From positions 1,736,001 to 1,800,000 of the forward strand of contig CP098528.1 in assembly GCA_030440445.1 (NCBI GenBank): a DNA stretch of 64,000 bases, in the 5' to 3' direction. Within the stretch, counting starts at the first letter, position 1; each line of letters begins with the position of its first letter. Source of the DNA: Halomonas sp. KG2. GTDB lineage: Bacteria > Pseudomonadota > Gammaproteobacteria > Pseudomonadales > Halomonadaceae. Shown piece by piece: positions 38,017-46,450 of this stretch. Position numbers and translations under genes: made by a program. The notes below the pieces were generated by a model. That model did not search any database and was not told where the DNA came from. It saw only the letters and a list, made by a program, of their open reading frames with translations.

Positions 38017-39160
38017 GGGCTGGTGCCCCGGCGCGTGGCGGCCCATGGCCACCGGCGATGGCCTGCTAGTGCGTGTACGCCCACCGCTGGGCCAGCTTTC
38101 ACGCCAGCAAGTAGTGGCACTGTGCGAAGCCGCTGAGACCTTTGGTAGTGGTTTAATCGAGCTAACCAGCCGGGCCAATATTCAACTGCGGGGAGTGCAC
38201 GAGGCCAGCTGGCCACCGCTGATGGCGTTTCTGGTTGAGCATCAGTTGGTGAACGACGACCCGCAAGCAGAACGCCAGCCTCAACTGATGCTGGCACCTG
38301 CTTGGCAAGAGGGCGACGACACTCATACCATTGCCCACCTGTTGCAAACGCGGGGCAGCGAATTAGCGCCCATGCCTGGCAAGATCGGCATTGCGATTGA
38401 TGCGGGAAAAGCCCCGGTGCTGTGCGATAGCGCCGCCGATTTTCGTATTGAGCGCTCGGTGGACGGCGGTTTGATAGTACGCGCCGATGGCTATCAGTGT
38501 GGCACGGCGGTGAACGAGCCCGAAGCCGCCGTTGAGCAGTTAATACGCCTGACCCACTGGTTTGTGGACAGCGGTGGCTGGGACTCTGGGCGCATGCGGC
38601 GGCACACAGCGCCGCTGCCCGATTGGGCGACCGCTGATACTGCCCCTGCACCCCCTGGCGAGAAGCTGGCGCTGGGCAAACATAGCAACGGTATGGTGGT
38701 AGGTTTGCCTTTTGGCCGGGTGGCGGCTAATACGCTGCGCGAGACTGTCTCTCAGACAAGTGGCTCTTTGGTAAAGATCAGCGCTGTGCAGGTCACGCCC
38801 TGGCGGCGCTTATTGTTGAAAGATTGCGATACACTACCCGCGGTTGATGGCTTAATCCGTCATAATAGCGACCCGCGGTTAGCGCTGGACGCGTGCCCCG
38901 GCGCACCTTATTGCGAACAGGCGAGTGTTGCCACCCAGCCGCTTGCCGAACGGCTAAGTGACTGGGTAGCAACAAGCGTACATATATCCGGGTGCGCCAA
39001 AGGCTGCGCCCGCCAACGGTCAGCAGCGCTGTGCCTAACCGGCCGCGATGGGCGCTTTGACGTGATTGTTAACGGTCGCGCCGATAGCGCACCGGTTAAG
39101 TCAGGCGTCACTGAGAGTGAGGCGTTGGATGTTATTAAAAAGCTCAGCGAAAGCCGTTAG
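37994..39160 (+). CDS. cobG: Precorrin-3B synthase
   Basis: Oxygen-dependent hydroxylase of the aerobic pathway, of the nitrite/sulfite reductase fold. IELTSRANIQLRGV lies near the N-terminus. The C-terminal cysteines in ACPGAPYCEQ and SGCAKGCARQ supply the [4Fe-4S] cluster and sirohaem-type site. I start at MTTSPRIKGW inside the cobN end, preceded by GACGGGG. Its presence marks the pathway as aerobic rather than cbi-type. 388 residues. Confidence 0.92.
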   Translation: MTTSPRIKGWCPGAWRPMATGDGLLVRVRPPLGQLSRQQVVALCEAAETFGSGLIELTSRANIQLRGVHEASWPPLMAFLVEHQLVNDDPQAERQPQLMLAPAWQEGDDTHTIAHLLQTRGSELAPMPGKIGIAIDAGKAPVLCDSAADFRIERSVDGGLIVRADGYQCGTAVNEPEAAVEQLIRLTHWFVDSGGWDSGRMRRHTAPLPDWATADTAPAPPGEKLALGKHSNGMVVGLPFGRVAANTLRETVSQTSGSLVKISAVQVTPWRRLLLKDCDTLPAVDGLIRHNSDPRLALDACPGAPYCEQASVATQPLAERLSDWVATSVHISGCAKGCARQRSAALCLTGRDGRFDVIVNGRADSAPVKSGVTESEALDVIKKLSESR

Positions 39161-39205
39161 GTTTATCGAGATTAAAAAATAGTAGCTTATATGCTGGATA
39201 GCTGA

Positions 39206-39304
39206 GTGCCAGGGCAGGTTGTAGCGAGGGTCTTTTTCCAGGGGTGGAAAAAGTAGCTCCCAGGGACGGGTTCACAGCGCCCTCGCGGAAACCTGCCCTA
39301 GCAC
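39206..39304. repeat. Long imperfect inverted repeat between cobG and cobH
   Basis: GTGCCAGGGCAGGTT pairs with AACCTGCCCTAGCAC at the far end (14 of 15), GCGAGGG with CCCTCGC just inside, and TTTTTCC with GGAAAAA forms an inner hairpin. The whole can fold into one cruciform or RNA structure. It looks like a dispersed intergenic element, but only one copy is in the window. It could attenuate the cob operon between cobG and cobH. Confidence 0.65.
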
Positions 39305-39354
39305 GGATGCCTTGCAGACCAGTAACTGCGAATTAGTTTATTTGGAGAGTTTGG

Positions 39355-39984
39355 GTGCCTCACGTTTATGAAACACACGGACCGGCGATTTACCGGCAGT
39401 CGTTTGCGATTATTCGCAATGAAGCTGAGCTTGATCGCTTTTCAGCGGAAGAAGATACGGTTGCGGTACGCATGATTCACGCCGCCGGGCTGGTGGAGCT
39501 GGCGGCGCATATCCATTTTCAGAATGATGTGGTCAATCGTGCGCGCTCAGCGTTAGAGCAGGGCGCACCGATTCTTTGCGATGCTCGGATGGTCTCCGAA
39601 GGCATTACCCGCAAACGGCTGCCTGCTAATAACAACATCATCTGCACCCTTAACGATGAGCGCACTCCAGGCCTTGCCCAGGAAATGGCCAATACCCGTT
39701 CAGCGGCAGCGCTGGAACTGTGGCGGCCGCACCTGGAAGGCGCCGTGGTCGCCATTGGCAACGCGCCCACCGCGCTGTTTCATCTACTTAATATGCTCGA
39801 AGACCCAGACTGCCCGCGCCCGGCGGCCATTATTGGCTGCCCGGTCGGCTTTGTTGGCGCGGCGGAATCCAAAGAAGCGCTGTTGGCTAACCCCGCGCTG
39901 CCCAGCTGTATCGTGCGTGGCCGCTTGGGTGGTAGCGCCGTCACGGTAGCGGCCATCAACGCCATGGCGGATCGTATCGAATGA
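39355..39984 (+). CDS. cobH: Precorrin-8X methylmutase
   Basis: Moves the C11 methyl to C12, yielding hydrogenobyrinic acid. The catalytic histidine lies in VRMIHAAGLVE (about residue 42). ILCDARMVSEGI, IGNAPTALFHLL and GCPVGFVGAAESKEAL are family blocks. 209 residues. GTG start with GGAGAG upstream. It begins the second gene run after the inverted repeat, and its stop overlaps cobI by four bases. Confidence 0.95.
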   Translation: MPHVYETHGPAIYRQSFAIIRNEAELDRFSAEEDTVAVRMIHAAGLVELAAHIHFQNDVVNRARSALEQGAPILCDARMVSEGITRKRLPANNNIICTLNDERTPGLAQEMANTRSAAALELWRPHLEGAVVAIGNAPTALFHLLNMLEDPDCPRPAAIIGCPVGFVGAAESKEALLANPALPSCIVRGRLGGSAVTVAAINAMADRIE

Positions 39985-40706
39985 CCCAAGGAACCATTTA
40001 CGGAGTGGGGTTAGGACCCGGCAGCCAAGACCTAATGAGCGTGCGTGCCGACCGCTTGATCCGTGGTGCCAGCCATGTGGCCTATTTTCGCAAGCAGGGT
40101 CGCAGCGGACATGCGCGTACCATCGTGGAAGGATTGATCGCCCCCGACGCAACCGAGCTACCCATGGAGTATCCGGTTACCACGGAAATTCCGTTTGATG
40201 ACCCTCGTTACAATGAAATGCTGTCGGCCTTTTACGAACGCAGCGTGGCGCAATTGATCGAGATGGCAGAGGCCGGATGCGATGTCGTGGTGCTCTGTGA
40301 AGGCGACCCGTTTTTCTATGGCTCCTTTATGCACCTCTACACGCGGCTGCTGAATCGCGTGCCGGTCTCGGTAGTGCCGGGGATTACCGGCATGTCGGCG
40401 GCCTGGACGGCTACCGCACAGCCAATTACCTGGGGCGATGACATCATGACGGTGCTGATGGCCACGCTGCCGGAAGAGACGCTGGCCGAGCGCATCGCCC
40501 AAACCGATGCACTGGTGGTGATGAAAATTGGCCGCAACCTGGCCAAACTTCGCCGAGCGCTGACGCATGCTGGCCGTGAAGGCGAGGCGTGGCTGATTGA
40601 GTACGCCGCTATGACCCAGCAGCGTGTGCTGCCACTGAGCGAGGTTGGCGAAAGCGTGCCGTACTTCTCGATTGTGCTGATTCATGGCAACGGGAGGCGG
40701 CCATGA
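39981..40706 (+). CDS. cobI: Precorrin-2 C20-methyltransferase
   Basis: SAM-dependent tetrapyrrole methylase acting on precorrin-2. The N-terminal GVGLGPGSQDLMSVRA, central VVLCEGDPFFYGSF and VVPGITGMSAAW are diagnostic. 241 residues. It overlaps cobH and cobJ by ATGA on both sides. Confidence 0.94.
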   Translation: MTQGTIYGVGLGPGSQDLMSVRADRLIRGASHVAYFRKQGRSGHARTIVEGLIAPDATELPMEYPVTTEIPFDDPRYNEMLSAFYERSVAQLIEMAEAGCDVVVLCEGDPFFYGSFMHLYTRLLNRVPVSVVPGITGMSAAWTATAQPITWGDDIMTVLMATLPEETLAERIAQTDALVVMKIGRNLAKLRRALTHAGREGEAWLIEYAAMTQQRVLPLSEVGESVPYFSIVLIHGNGRRP

Positions 40707-41452
40707 GCGGTTGGCTGAAAATCGTCGGCCTCGGGCCGGGCGCCGACGCCATGATTACCCCGGAGGTTTCGGCTGCGCTGCTCGAAGCCACCGATGTGGT
40801 CGGCTATGTGCCCTACGTTAATCGCGTGGCTCCCAGGGCTGGATTAGTCCGTCATGGCTCTGATAACCGCGAAGAGATTCGCCGGGCGGAACAGGCGTTA
40901 CAGCTGGCGCTTGAGGGCCACCGGGTAGTGGTTGTCTCCTCTGGCGATCCTGGTGTGTTCGCCATGGCCGCTGCGGTGTTCGAAGCCTTGGAAGCGGGGG
41001 ATGCCCAGTGGCGCACGCTGGATATTCAGGTACTGCCGGGTATTTCTGCCATGTTGGCCGCCAGTGCAAGCGTCGGCGCACCGCTGGGGCACGACTTCTG
41101 CTGCATCAATCTATCCGACAACCTCAAACCCTGGGCGCTGATTGAGAAGCGCCTGCGTCTGGCTGCCGAGGCCGACTTCGCCATGGCGTTTTACAACCCG
41201 CGCTCCAAGGCACGGCCAGCGGGGTTTGAACGAACGCTAGAGGTACTGCAGGAAGCCTGCGGGCCGGACCGATTGATAATCTTCGCCCGCGCGGTTTCCA
41301 CTCCCGAAGAAGCAATTCGCGTCACCACATTAGAGCAAGCGACGCCGGATATGGCGGATATGCGCACGCTGGTCATCGTTGGTTCCCAGCAAACCCGCTT
41401 GATTGAACGCAGTGGCGTGCCGCTGGTTTACACGCCGCGTTCGGCTGATTAA
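40703..41452 (+). CDS. cobJ: Precorrin-3B C17-methyltransferase
   Basis: Ring-contracting methyltransferase. VGLGPGADAMITPEV, YVPYVNRV, SSGDPGVFAMAAAVFEAL and FYNPRSKAR are characteristic CobJ/CbiH blocks. 249 residues. It is convergent with cobK, with 12 bases between the two stops. Confidence 0.94.
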   Translation: MSGWLKIVGLGPGADAMITPEVSAALLEATDVVGYVPYVNRVAPRAGLVRHGSDNREEIRRAEQALQLALEGHRVVVVSSGDPGVFAMAAAVFEALEAGDAQWRTLDIQVLPGISAMLAASASVGAPLGHDFCCINLSDNLKPWALIEKRLRLAAEADFAMAFYNPRSKARPAGFERTLEVLQEACGPDRLIIFARAVSTPEEAIRVTTLEQATPDMADMRTLVIVGSQQTRLIERSGVPLVYTPRSAD

Positions 41453-41464
41453 ACGCTGTGATGA

Positions 41465-42202
41465 TTAATAGTGGTCACTAAGCCAGCTAAACACGTCATC
41501 GATACGATGAACTTCATGACATGGCGGCAGTGCTGGCCGCTCGATCATCACAATGGGCAGGCCGAGCCTTCTTGCCGCGCTGAGTTTGGACGATGCACCT
41601 TCGCCGCCTGCGTTTTTACACACAATGCGCTGGACGCGCTGATTTTCCAGTAGGGCGAGATCGCCTTCTAGGGTAAACGGGCCTCTATCAATCACACTGC
41701 TGATATCCGGCAGTGGCAATGGGCTGGTCGGCGGATCAACCAAGCGCAGCACATAATGGTGCTGAGGCTGGGCGGCAAAGGCGCTAAGGTGCATTCGCCC
41801 AATCGCAAGCAGTACCCGTTGGGGTGGGCCAGCTAAGGCGCTAACGGCCTCATCAATACTTGCCACGCTTTGCCATTGGTCGCCAGCAACAGGCTGCCAG
41901 ACAGGCCGGGTAAAAGCGGTGGCCTTTACACCGCACTGTGCCGCTGCGGCTAACACGTTGCTGCTCATCTGTGCGGCAAACGGGTGGGTGGCATCAACAA
42001 TATGGGTAATGCGCTCCTGGGCTAAAAACGTGACCAGCCCATTAACGCCACCAAAGCCGCCAATACGGGTGGGTAGAGGCTGGGGTTTAGGCGTGTTAAC
42101 GCGCCCTGCATAGCTAAAAATGGCGGGAATGCCACGCTTGGCAACAGCGCTAGCCAGGGCGCTGGCCTCGCTGGTTCCGCCGAGAATTAGGATTTTGATC
42201 AT
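41465..42202 (-). CDS. cobK: Precorrin-6A reductase
   Basis: NADPH-dependent reductase. The N-terminal nucleotide-binding ILILGGTSEAS is at residues 4-14, and VDATHPFAAQMS and VCKNAGGEGASSKLSAARRLGLP-type blocks follow. I start at MIKILIL; the longer frame would run into cobL. The start codon shares the CATG tetramer with the divergent cobL ATG. It is the only gene of this cob run on the minus strand, so it needs its own promoter, probably inside cobL. 245 residues. Confidence 0.92.
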   Translation of the reverse strand: MIKILILGGTSEASALASAVAKRGIPAIFSYAGRVNTPKPQPLPTRIGGFGGVNGLVTFLAQERITHIVDATHPFAAQMSSNVLAAAAQCGVKATAFTRPVWQPVAGDQWQSVASIDEAVSALAGPPQRVLLAIGRMHLSAFAAQPQHHYVLRLVDPPTSPLPLPDISSVIDRGPFTLEGDLALLENQRVQRIVCKNAGGEGASSKLSAARRLGLPIVMIERPALPPCHEVHRIDDVFSWLSDHY

Positions 42203-43409
42203 GGCTGAGGTTAACAACGCTCCCTGGCTTACCCTTTTAGGCTGGGGAGAGGGTGGCACACAGGGGCTGACAGCGGCAAGCCGACAGGCATTGGAAAGTG
42301 CCGAGGTAGTGTTCGGCGCACGCCGTCACCTGCGCCTTTTACCGCCGCTAAACGCTGAGGTGATTGAGTGGCCAGTGCCCTTTGCCGATGGCATTGCAAA
42401 GCTGCTAAACCAGCGTGGCCGCCGAGTGGTAATGCTGGTCTCCAACGACCCGTTCTGGTTTGGGGCGGGTACCTCATTAGCGCAGCATCTCAGCGTAAAC
42501 GAGTGGCAGGCACTGCCAGCCCCGTCCACCTTTAGCTTGGCGGCTGCACGTTTGGGCTGGCCATTGGAGCGTTGTGTTTGCCTGGGTTTACACGCCAAAC
42601 CGCTAACGCGCGTTCGGCCCTACCTGCATGCCGGTAGACGCTTGCTAGTGTTGGTAAGAGACGGCGCGGCGGTGACCGAGCTGGCGGCGCTGGTAACTAG
42701 CCTTGGCTTTGGCAATACCCAGCTAACGCTGCTGGAATCTTTGGGCGGCGATAACGAGCGTATTCGCCATTGCCGTAGCGACGCCAGCTTGCCCGATGAC
42801 ATTGCCCACCCGGTTGCGGTAGGGCTGGAAGTTGCTGGTAACGGCCCCGCCTTACCTCTGACGCCCGGCCTGCCGGATCATTTTTTTGATCACGACGGCC
42901 AGATTACCAAACAGACCATTCGCGCCATCACCCTAGCGGCACTGGCCCCCATGCCCGGCGAGCGGCTGTGGGATATCGGCACCGGCTCAGGCTCCATCGC
43001 CATTGAGTGGCTGCTCGCCCATACGGATAATCAGGCGGTGGGCTTTGAGCAAAACGCTGAACGGGCAGCGCGAGCGCGCAGCAATGCAAGCAACCTGGGC
43101 GTTGACTGGCTAGAAGTAAAACAGGGCCGCGCGCCTGACGTTCTCAACGACACGCCGCTGCCCGATGCGGTATTTATCGGCGGCGGGTTATCCCAAGCGC
43201 TGCTAGACGACTTATGGCAGCGCCTGCCCAAGGGCGTGCGCATCGTCGCCAATGCCGTCACTCTGGAATCTGAAGCGCTGTTGGCGCACTGGCAACAAAA
43301 AGCAGGCGGCGAACTGCTACGGCTAGAGCTTGCCAACGCCGCCCCCATCGGTACACGACGGGGCTGGAAAGCCAGCTACCCGATTGTTCAGTGGCGGGTC
43401 GTTCGATGA
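42201..43409 (+). CDS. cobL: Precorrin-6Y C5,15-methyltransferase (decarboxylating)
   Basis: Two-domain enzyme. The N-terminal tetrapyrrole-methylase half (CbiE-like, about 1-200) contains LLGWGEGG and VSNDPFWFG. The C-terminal half (CbiT-like, about 210-402) contains the SAM-binding LWDIGTGSGSIAIEW and PDAVFIGGGLS. I start at MAEVNNAPW, where the ATG overlaps the cobK start on the other strand. 402 residues, standard for the fused aerobic form. Confidence 0.93.
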   Translation: MAEVNNAPWLTLLGWGEGGTQGLTAASRQALESAEVVFGARRHLRLLPPLNAEVIEWPVPFADGIAKLLNQRGRRVVMLVSNDPFWFGAGTSLAQHLSVNEWQALPAPSTFSLAAARLGWPLERCVCLGLHAKPLTRVRPYLHAGRRLLVLVRDGAAVTELAALVTSLGFGNTQLTLLESLGGDNERIRHCRSDASLPDDIAHPVAVGLEVAGNGPALPLTPGLPDHFFDHDGQITKQTIRAITLAALAPMPGERLWDIGTGSGSIAIEWLLAHTDNQAVGFEQNAERAARARSNASNLGVDWLEVKQGRAPDVLNDTPLPDAVFIGGGLSQALLDDLWQRLPKGVRIVANAVTLESEALLAHWQQKAGGELLRLELANAAPIGTRRGWKASYPIVQWRVVR

Positions 43410-43801
43410 AGCCATCGACGTTGAGAACTGCAGGGTTTGGTTTTCGCAGTGAAGCCACGCTTGAATCGCTCGGCCAAGCGCTGGATCAACTGATCGACCA
43501 GTACGGTGTTATCGATAAGCTGGCGGCGGCTCACTCCATGCTGCCGTTGGTAGAAGAGCTAGGCCGACTGCGTAATATCAAAGTCATCGCCGTAGCAGAT
43601 GCCGAGCTATCAACAGTGGCAACGCTTACCCATTCAACACACAGTTTGCAGGCGCGCGGCACAGGCAGCGTTGCCGAGGCCGTGGCGCTATTAGCCGCAG
43701 GCCAAAATGCGAGATTAGTGGGGCCAAGGATCATTTCAGCGGATCGACGAGCCACTGCCGCCCTGGCGTTGTTAGAAGTACCAGAAGGAGCCACCGAATG
43801 A
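43406..43801 (+). CDS. cobE: CobE / CbiG C-terminal domain protein
   Basis: Small cobalamin-pathway protein homologous to the C-terminal domain of CbiG, a known companion of cobM in aerobic clusters. [18 protein letters not shown] at the start, [15 protein letters not shown] mid-protein and [19 protein letters not shown] toward the end fit. Starts with ATGA on the cobL stop and ends with ATGA on cobM. 131 residues. Its exact biochemical role is not settled as far as I know. Confidence 0.82.
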   Translation: MKPSTLRTAGFGFRSEATLESLGQALDQLIDQYGVIDKLAAAHSMLPLVEELGRLRNIKVIAVADAELSTVATLTHSTHSLQARGTGSVAEAVALLAAGQNARLVGPRIISADRRATAALALLEVPEGATE

Positions 43802-44601
43802 CCGTACACTTCATTGGCGCAGGCCCCGGCGCGCCAGACCTGCTTACTCTTCGCGGGCGCGACTTAATCGCCGTCTGCCCGGTGTGCTTGTATGCGGGCT
43901 CTTTAGTGCCGGAGCAGATTCTGGAACACTGCCCGGCGGGGGCAAGGGTGATTAATACCGCGCCGCTCTCGCTGGATGAGATTATGCAGGAAATCAGCCG
44001 CGCCCACGCTGAAGGCCAGGATATCGCCCGGCTGCATTCGGGGGATCTCTCGGTATGGTCGGCCATGGGCGAGCAACTGCGTCGCCTGCGCGAGCTTAAT
44101 ATTCCCTACAGCATTACCCCCGGCGTGCCATCCTTTGCGGCAGCGGCGGCAACCCTAGGCCAGGAGCTGACGTTACCCGGCGTGGCTCAGTCGGTGGTGC
44201 TCACCCGTACACCGGGTCGTGCCAGTGCCATGCCCAGTCACGAGACGCTTGCCAATTTCGCCCGCACTGGGGCAACGCTGGCTATCCATCTCTCCATCCA
44301 TAACCTTTCCCAGGTAGTCGAAAGCCTGACGCCTTACTACGGCGCGCAGTGTCCGGTGGCGATTGTGTGGCGAGCAAGCTGGCCCGATGAGCGAGTGGTG
44401 CGGGGGCGGCTGGCGACTATAGAAGAGCTGATCGATGATTCCATGCAGCGCACCGCATTGATCCTGGTGGGGCCAGTGCTTGAAAGCGATGACTTCCAGG
44501 AGAGCAGCCTCTACGCGGTAGGCTACGACCGCCGCTTTCGCCCTCAGTCGGCAGATTCGCCTTTTGCCACGGTAAACCAAGACCAAGAGAGCGACTCATG
44601 A
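43798..44601 (+). CDS. cobM: Precorrin-4 C11-methyltransferase
   Basis: SAM-dependent methylase. [43 protein letters not shown] and [15 protein letters not shown] are the standard CobM/CbiF blocks. 267 residues. It overlaps cobE and cobF by ATGA. Confidence 0.95.
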   Translation: MTVHFIGAGPGAPDLLTLRGRDLIAVCPVCLYAGSLVPEQILEHCPAGARVINTAPLSLDEIMQEISRAHAEGQDIARLHSGDLSVWSAMGEQLRRLRELNIPYSITPGVPSFAAAAATLGQELTLPGVAQSVVLTRTPGRASAMPSHETLANFARTGATLAIHLSIHNLSQVVESLTPYYGAQCPVAIVWRASWPDERVVRGRLATIEELIDDSMQRTALILVGPVLESDDFQESSLYAVGYDRRFRPQSADSPFATVNQDQESDS

Positions 44602-45362
44602 TCACGCTATCGCTAATAGGCATCGGCACCGGCAACCTTGATCACGTCACCCTGGCTGCAGTGCGCGCCCTCAATCGCGCCGACCTGATTCTGCTGCCCC
44701 GCAAAGGCGAGGCCAAGTCGGATTTGATCGACCTACGCCGCTTACTCTGCGAGCGCCTGTTAGAAGAACCGGTGACCACCAAGATCGTCGAATTCGATCT
44801 CCCCAGTCGCGATGATCATAATGATTACCTTAGTGCGGTAGATGACTGGCACGCTGCGATTGCCAGCGTTTGGGCGCAGTTGATGGATAAACATCTCCCC
44901 AATGGCGGGCGGGTCGGCATGCTGGTGTGGGGCGACCCCTCGCTTTACGACAGCAGCCTGCGTATTAGCCAGCGACTAAATGCTGCGGGTAAGCAAGTGG
45001 ATGTCGAGGTCGTGCCTGGCATCACCAGCCTGCAGGTGCTTACCGCCGAACATAAAATTCCCCTCAATGCGCTTGCCGAGCCAGTACAAATCACCACCGG
45101 CCGCCGCCTGCGCGAGCGCGGCTGGCCGAACGATGCAGGAACGGTAGCCGTAATGCTGGATAGCGGCGGGGCGTTTACCACGCTGCCGTTTGAGGACACC
45201 TACATCTGGTGGGGCGCCTACCTGGGTATGGATAAACAGTGCTTACTCAAAGGCTGGCTAAGCGAGGTCAGCGACCAAATCATCCAACGCCGCGCGGAAC
45301 TACGCGACACCCACGGCTGGATTATGGATATTTACCTGCTCGCCAAAAAATCGGAAAAATAA
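44598..45362 (+). CDS. cobF: Precorrin-6A synthase (deacetylating)
   Basis: C1-methyltransferase that releases acetate, specific to the aerobic route. [32 protein letters not shown] and [13 protein letters not shown] are diagnostic. 254 residues. It is the last gene of the cob run. A short AT-rich hairpin (TATGGAA with TTCCATA) lies shortly after the stop. Confidence 0.94.
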   Translation: MITLSLIGIGTGNLDHVTLAAVRALNRADLILLPRKGEAKSDLIDLRRLLCERLLEEPVTTKIVEFDLPSRDDHNDYLSAVDDWHAAIASVWAQLMDKHLPNGGRVGMLVWGDPSLYDSSLRISQRLNAAGKQVDVEVVPGITSLQVLTAEHKIPLNALAEPVQITTGRRLRERGWPNDAGTVAVMLDSGGAFTTLPFEDTYIWWGAYLGMDKQCLLKGWLSEVSDQIIQRRAELRDTHGWIMDIYLLAKKSEK

Positions 45363-45437
45363 ACCCAGGTATCAATATGGAATATTTTTCCATAAAATAA
45401 TCCTGCCTATTAAATAACCAAGTTATCAGGAGCGACT

Positions 45438-45878
45438 ATGAGTTTTTACGTCTATCTTTCTGGCGAAATCCACACCGATTGGCGCGAAGAGATTCAGCGC
45501 GGCGCTGATGCAGCGGGCCTGGATATCGTCTTCACTGCCCCGGTCACTGACCACGACGCCAGTGACGCCGCTGGCGACCACCTTGGCAAGCCGGAAAATG
45601 GCTTCTGGCGCGACCACCAGTCTTCCAAGGTCAACGCCATCCGCACCCGCACCATGATCGAGCAAGCGGATCTGGTAGTTGTGCGCTTCGGCGACAAATA
45701 CAAACAGTGGAACGCCGCTTTTGATGCAGGCTACTGCGCCGCACTCGCCAAGCCCTACATCACCCTGCACAGCGAAGACATCGTCCACCCGCTGAAAGAA
45801 GTCGACGCCCAAGCCCAAGCCTGGTGCACCACCACCGACCAAGTGGTCGAAACCCTGCGTTACGTCCTCAAAGCCTAA
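45438..45878 (+). CDS. ytoQ: YtoQ family protein
   Basis: Small cytoplasmic protein of the YtoQ family, related in fold to nucleoside 2-deoxyribosyltransferases. FYVYLSGEIHTDWR at the start, ADLVVVRFGDKYKQWNAAFDAGYCAALAKP centrally and VETLRYVLKA at the end fit the family. TCAGGAG precedes the ATG. Function unknown. It is notable because three shortened copies of its 3' end occur further right, each attached to repeat A. Confidence 0.85.
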   Translation: MSFYVYLSGEIHTDWREEIQRGADAAGLDIVFTAPVTDHDASDAAGDHLGKPENGFWRDHQSSKVNAIRTRTMIEQADLVVVRFGDKYKQWNAAFDAGYCAALAKPYITLHSEDIVHPLKEVDAQAQAWCTTTDQVVETLRYVLKA

Positions 45879-45912
45879 GCACGCTGCGCCTCCCACAACC
45901 CCGCCACTGCAT

Positions 45913-46126
45913 TAGTGGTGTTGTGGGAGGGCGCTTTAGCGCGCGATCGTCCCGCCACATAAATAACCTCCGTCACTGAATCGATACTCTGCTCTAGTGT
46001 TGTAGAAGGGCGCTTCAGCCCGCAAAGTCTCAGCCACATAAGCAACCCCACCTTTGAACCGATACTCTGCCCTAGTGTTGTAGGAGGGCGCTTCAGCGCG
46101 CGATGATCACCCCACATAAGCAATCT
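45913..46126. repeat. Tandem 78-82 base units with GCGC hairpins
   Basis: Three successive units each begin TAGTG, contain GGGCGCTT(T/C)AGC, then GCCACATAA or CCACATAAGC; the first two end GATACTCTGC. The core GCGCTTTAGCGC folds as a small hairpin. Copies 2-4 of repeat A carry only one unit, so this copy is either expanded or ancestral. Confidence 0.75.
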
Positions 46127-46392
46127 AGCCACCCCGTAGCGCGGCGTAACGCTTGGCGAGGAACGAGCCAAAAGGCACCCGCGAAGACAGTTGCCCAAAG
46201 CCTGCTCCAGCTCAAGTTCTCTTCAAAACCACGTGACCTAAGCCAAATTTATCAATAAAGTATGATTAGATCAGAAATAAGAGCCGGCACGCGAATTTTG
46301 GATATATAGCCATGCTGGGTAAATAAAGCTATAAAAACAGTGATTTATGATTTTTGAGGTGGCTAGATAACACCAATAAACGTGCTGACATG

Positions 46393-46423
46393 TTCAAGGG
46401 TGTTATGCAGCAGGCTATATAAT
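46393..46423 (+). promoter_or_regulatory. Putative cassette promoter in repeat A copy 1
   Basis: TATAAT at 46418-46423 with a weak TTCAAG 19 bases upstream. Transcription would start about seven bases past TATAAT, at the cassette junction 46428/46429. The same arrangement is in copy 2 (TATAAT 53657-53662) and copy 4 (58748-58753), but copy 3 has lost it. Confidence 0.5.
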
Positions 46424-46450
46424 CACTGTTAGACGCAAAGGGAAGGATTG

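Larger units (their letters stand above)
45879..46428 (+). repeat. Repeat A, copy 1: attI-like landing element beside ytoQ
   Basis: First and longest of four copies. Its left part has three tandem 78-82 base units; its right part includes TAGCCACCCCGTAGCGCG, TCAATAAAGTATGATTA and CAATAAACGTGCTGACATG, shared with the others. It stops exactly at ACT-G, where the first cassette begins with TTAGAC. No reading frame for an integrase was found in it. It behaves as an attI site with built-in promoter, which is inference from position and cassette junctions. Confidence 0.8.

Noticed and set aside
45913..46126. CRISPR-like spacing of repeated units
   Set aside because: Units are 78-82 bases, directly abutting, with no unique spacers and no cas genes nearby.
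45875..46198. Minus-strand open frames in repeat A (also at 56984-57202), possibly the C-terminus of an integrase beside attI
   Set aside because: The translations show no tyrosine-recombinase motifs and change frame and length between copies. They are chance frames in a repeated sequence.
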